The translations under genes were made by a program, and so were the position numbers. A DNA stretch of 64,000 nucleotides from Eucommia ulmoides (lineage: Eukaryota; Streptophyta; Magnoliopsida; Garryales; Eucommiaceae), in NCBI GenBank assembly GCA_016647705.1, contig CM028339.1, positions 22,556,803 through 22,620,802 of the forward strand. Reading direction: 5' to 3'. This document shows positions 62,830 through 64,000 of this stretch, piece by piece (position 1 is the first letter of the stretch; each line of letters begins with the position of its first letter). The notes below the pieces were generated by a model. The model did no database searches. It was not told the origin of the DNA and was given only the letters and a program-made list of their open reading frames with translations.

Positions 62830-63240
62830 GACGTCCTCGTATATTTCTTCTTGTGGTACTTTTGATTTCGTTTGTAGTTTGTTGCGTCTTCTGCTTTCTC
62901 CCAAATATGTTAACTTATAGAGCTTATCCACCGAATGAGGATAAATTGGTTGCTCTGTGACAATCTCACTAGAATCCATGTTGACATCAAAGTGCTTGTG
63001 TAGATTGAAACAAGAATCAATACGTAACCAAAGATGTTTGAGACGTTTGATCAAGAACGACTTTATTAACTCCATATCTGTGTCACTGAAAATACTCCTC
63101 GTAACATTCCACAACTGAGTATTATGCTTGAGAAATTGTGCAACAGTGTCCCTGGAATAGAGCTACTGAAGTGATAGAGATAAGGTTGTAGAACTTGAAG
63201 ATCTGTCCAACACGACAATAGTTGTGCCTTTGTTCCCTGA
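62830..63240 (-). pseudogene. chromovirus integrase remnant
   Basis: Broken minus-strand frames give TTIVVLDRSSSS, then DTVAQFLKHNTQLWNVTRS and IFSDTDMELIKSF, matching the integrase core order (VVVDRFSK, SIVSDRD) with stops and frameshifts between. The last ORF (PIYPHSVDKLYKL to EEIYEDVDCSSRGE) runs to the polypurine tract. Reverse transcriptase and RNase H are absent between this and the protease, so an internal deletion is likely. Confidence 0.65.
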
Positions 63241-63535
63241 AACCTCTACTTTCAGCACAAAGCCGGTATTTTCGCCTTTCTGAATGTAGTCCCATCGAAA
63301 GCAAGTGGGCCTTTGCATTATTAGCTAATATTAAAATGGATTGACCCAATAGAAACTTGATTTTTGTAGATTTTTCCCCTCTGGATGAGGAGGGAAACTT
63401 ATCTGGAAGTTTTCTTGGAGAAGCAATTCGAACAAAGTTAAATAACCCTTTTGCTGAAATCAAAAGTATTACTCGTGGGTTAGACTTTCCCCAACTAAGT
63501 ACTGAAAGGTTGTCTTCCAATTTGCCTATCTCAAG

Positions 63536-64000
63536 TTATAGAGCCGAAACGAATTTGTCTTCAATCGAATAATACGTTGTAGGAATTACACACAATCGAT
63601 CTCCCATCATACAAAGCAAATTTAGAAAAGGCATTGGGATTTCCTTGGTGTCTGCAAAGAATTTCATCCCCAATATCATTGGAAAATTATCCAATGGAAC
63701 AACGGTGAAGTTGAGGACCCCATCCCATGGAGCAATCTTTGTGTGTACCATATTGGCGACTCCAACCACGGGACGCACTTCGAAATTAACGACCTTCAGT
63801 CACCTCGAGTTCTTTTTGACATGCAAGCTCAATCAACTAGCTTCCTTATTGGACATAAAATTGTGTGTTGCACTAGTGTCAACTAAAGCCTGAGTATTCC
63901 GCCTATTAATTTGAAGATCTACGAACATGAGATTCTTGTTTGAGACCTTCTCTTTGCGATCAGCTATCGCTGCACAATATTCATTAGATGAATTGTACCT
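63536..64000 (-). pseudogene. chromovirus retropepsin, runs off the window
   Basis: On the minus strand the frame gives QALVDTSATHNFMSNKEAS, stops, then VVNFEVRPVVGVANMVHTKI, WDGVLNFTVVPLDNFPMILG and MKFFAD. This is the retropepsin-like domain of plant Ty3/gypsy elements (VDTGATHNF, LDFTVVxMDDFxxxLGMxF). The active-site Gly is replaced by Ser (DTS), and at least two stops occur near 63806 and 63826. The upstream part lies outside the window. Confidence 0.8.

Overview
The window is AT-rich eukaryotic DNA and almost certainly from a flowering plant. It has multi-exon genes with GT-AG introns, plant-type LTR retrotransposons (Ty1/copia, chromovirus-like and Tat-like Ty3/gypsy), a tRNA-derived SINE, MITEs, and plant gene families (PGAP1, GT92, RING-HC, a GUX/GT8 pseudogene). 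I cannot name the species. There are no bacterial features and no CRISPR array.

Three protein-coding genes look intact. (1) A GPI inositol-deacylase gene (PGAP1) on the + strand, 14203-37325. I joined 18 exons by hand; every splice phase agrees and the frame is open for 1116 codons. (2) A C3HC4 RING-finger gene on the - strand, 42930-40540, 6 exons, 353 codons. (3) A family 92 glycosyltransferase (GT92) gene on the - strand, 49418-47486, 2 exons, 580 codons. From memory, the Arabidopsis neighbour of PGAP1 combines GT92 and RING in one gene model, so these three loci may be a conserved block.

Left arm (1-14200). A minus-strand gene of the transposon-associated Ulp1/plant-mobile-domain type is split by a 2.7 kb solo LTR (5181-7891) with a perfect 5-bp target duplication; removing the LTR and one duplicate rejoins the reading frame exactly. 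Downstream of it lies a terminal-inverted-repeat element (3491-4415) carrying a captured 5' end of a cytosolic ribosomal protein uL2 (RPL8) gene. Then come a lone gypsy LTR with its primer-binding site (10253-11669) and a tandem duplication of PGAP1's upstream region plus first exon. The distal copy of that exon has lost its ATG and carries a 1-nt deletion.

Middle (14200-37400). PGAP1 introns hold an antisense copia element (intron 11), a MITE inside that element's LTR with a 9-bp target duplication (empty site preserved in the other LTR), a SINE with target duplication (intron 16), and several TIR elements.

Right arm (37400-64000). This holds the RING and GT92 genes, a decayed GUX-like GT8 fragment, a truncated third copy of the 2.7-2.9 kb LTR, several AT-rich tandem arrays (one built on the palindrome ATGTTACATGTAACAT), a gag-bearing element without pol and with a 1.36 kb LTR, and a decayed chromovirus at the edge. 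The chromovirus LTR was hit by a second solo LTR (59905-62792, TSD AGCTT) that belongs to the same family as 5181-7891 but lies in the opposite orientation.

I did not find a convincing new multi-gene system. The most novel items are the RPL8 capture, the promoter-plus-first-exon duplication, the LTR-split gene and the palindrome array.
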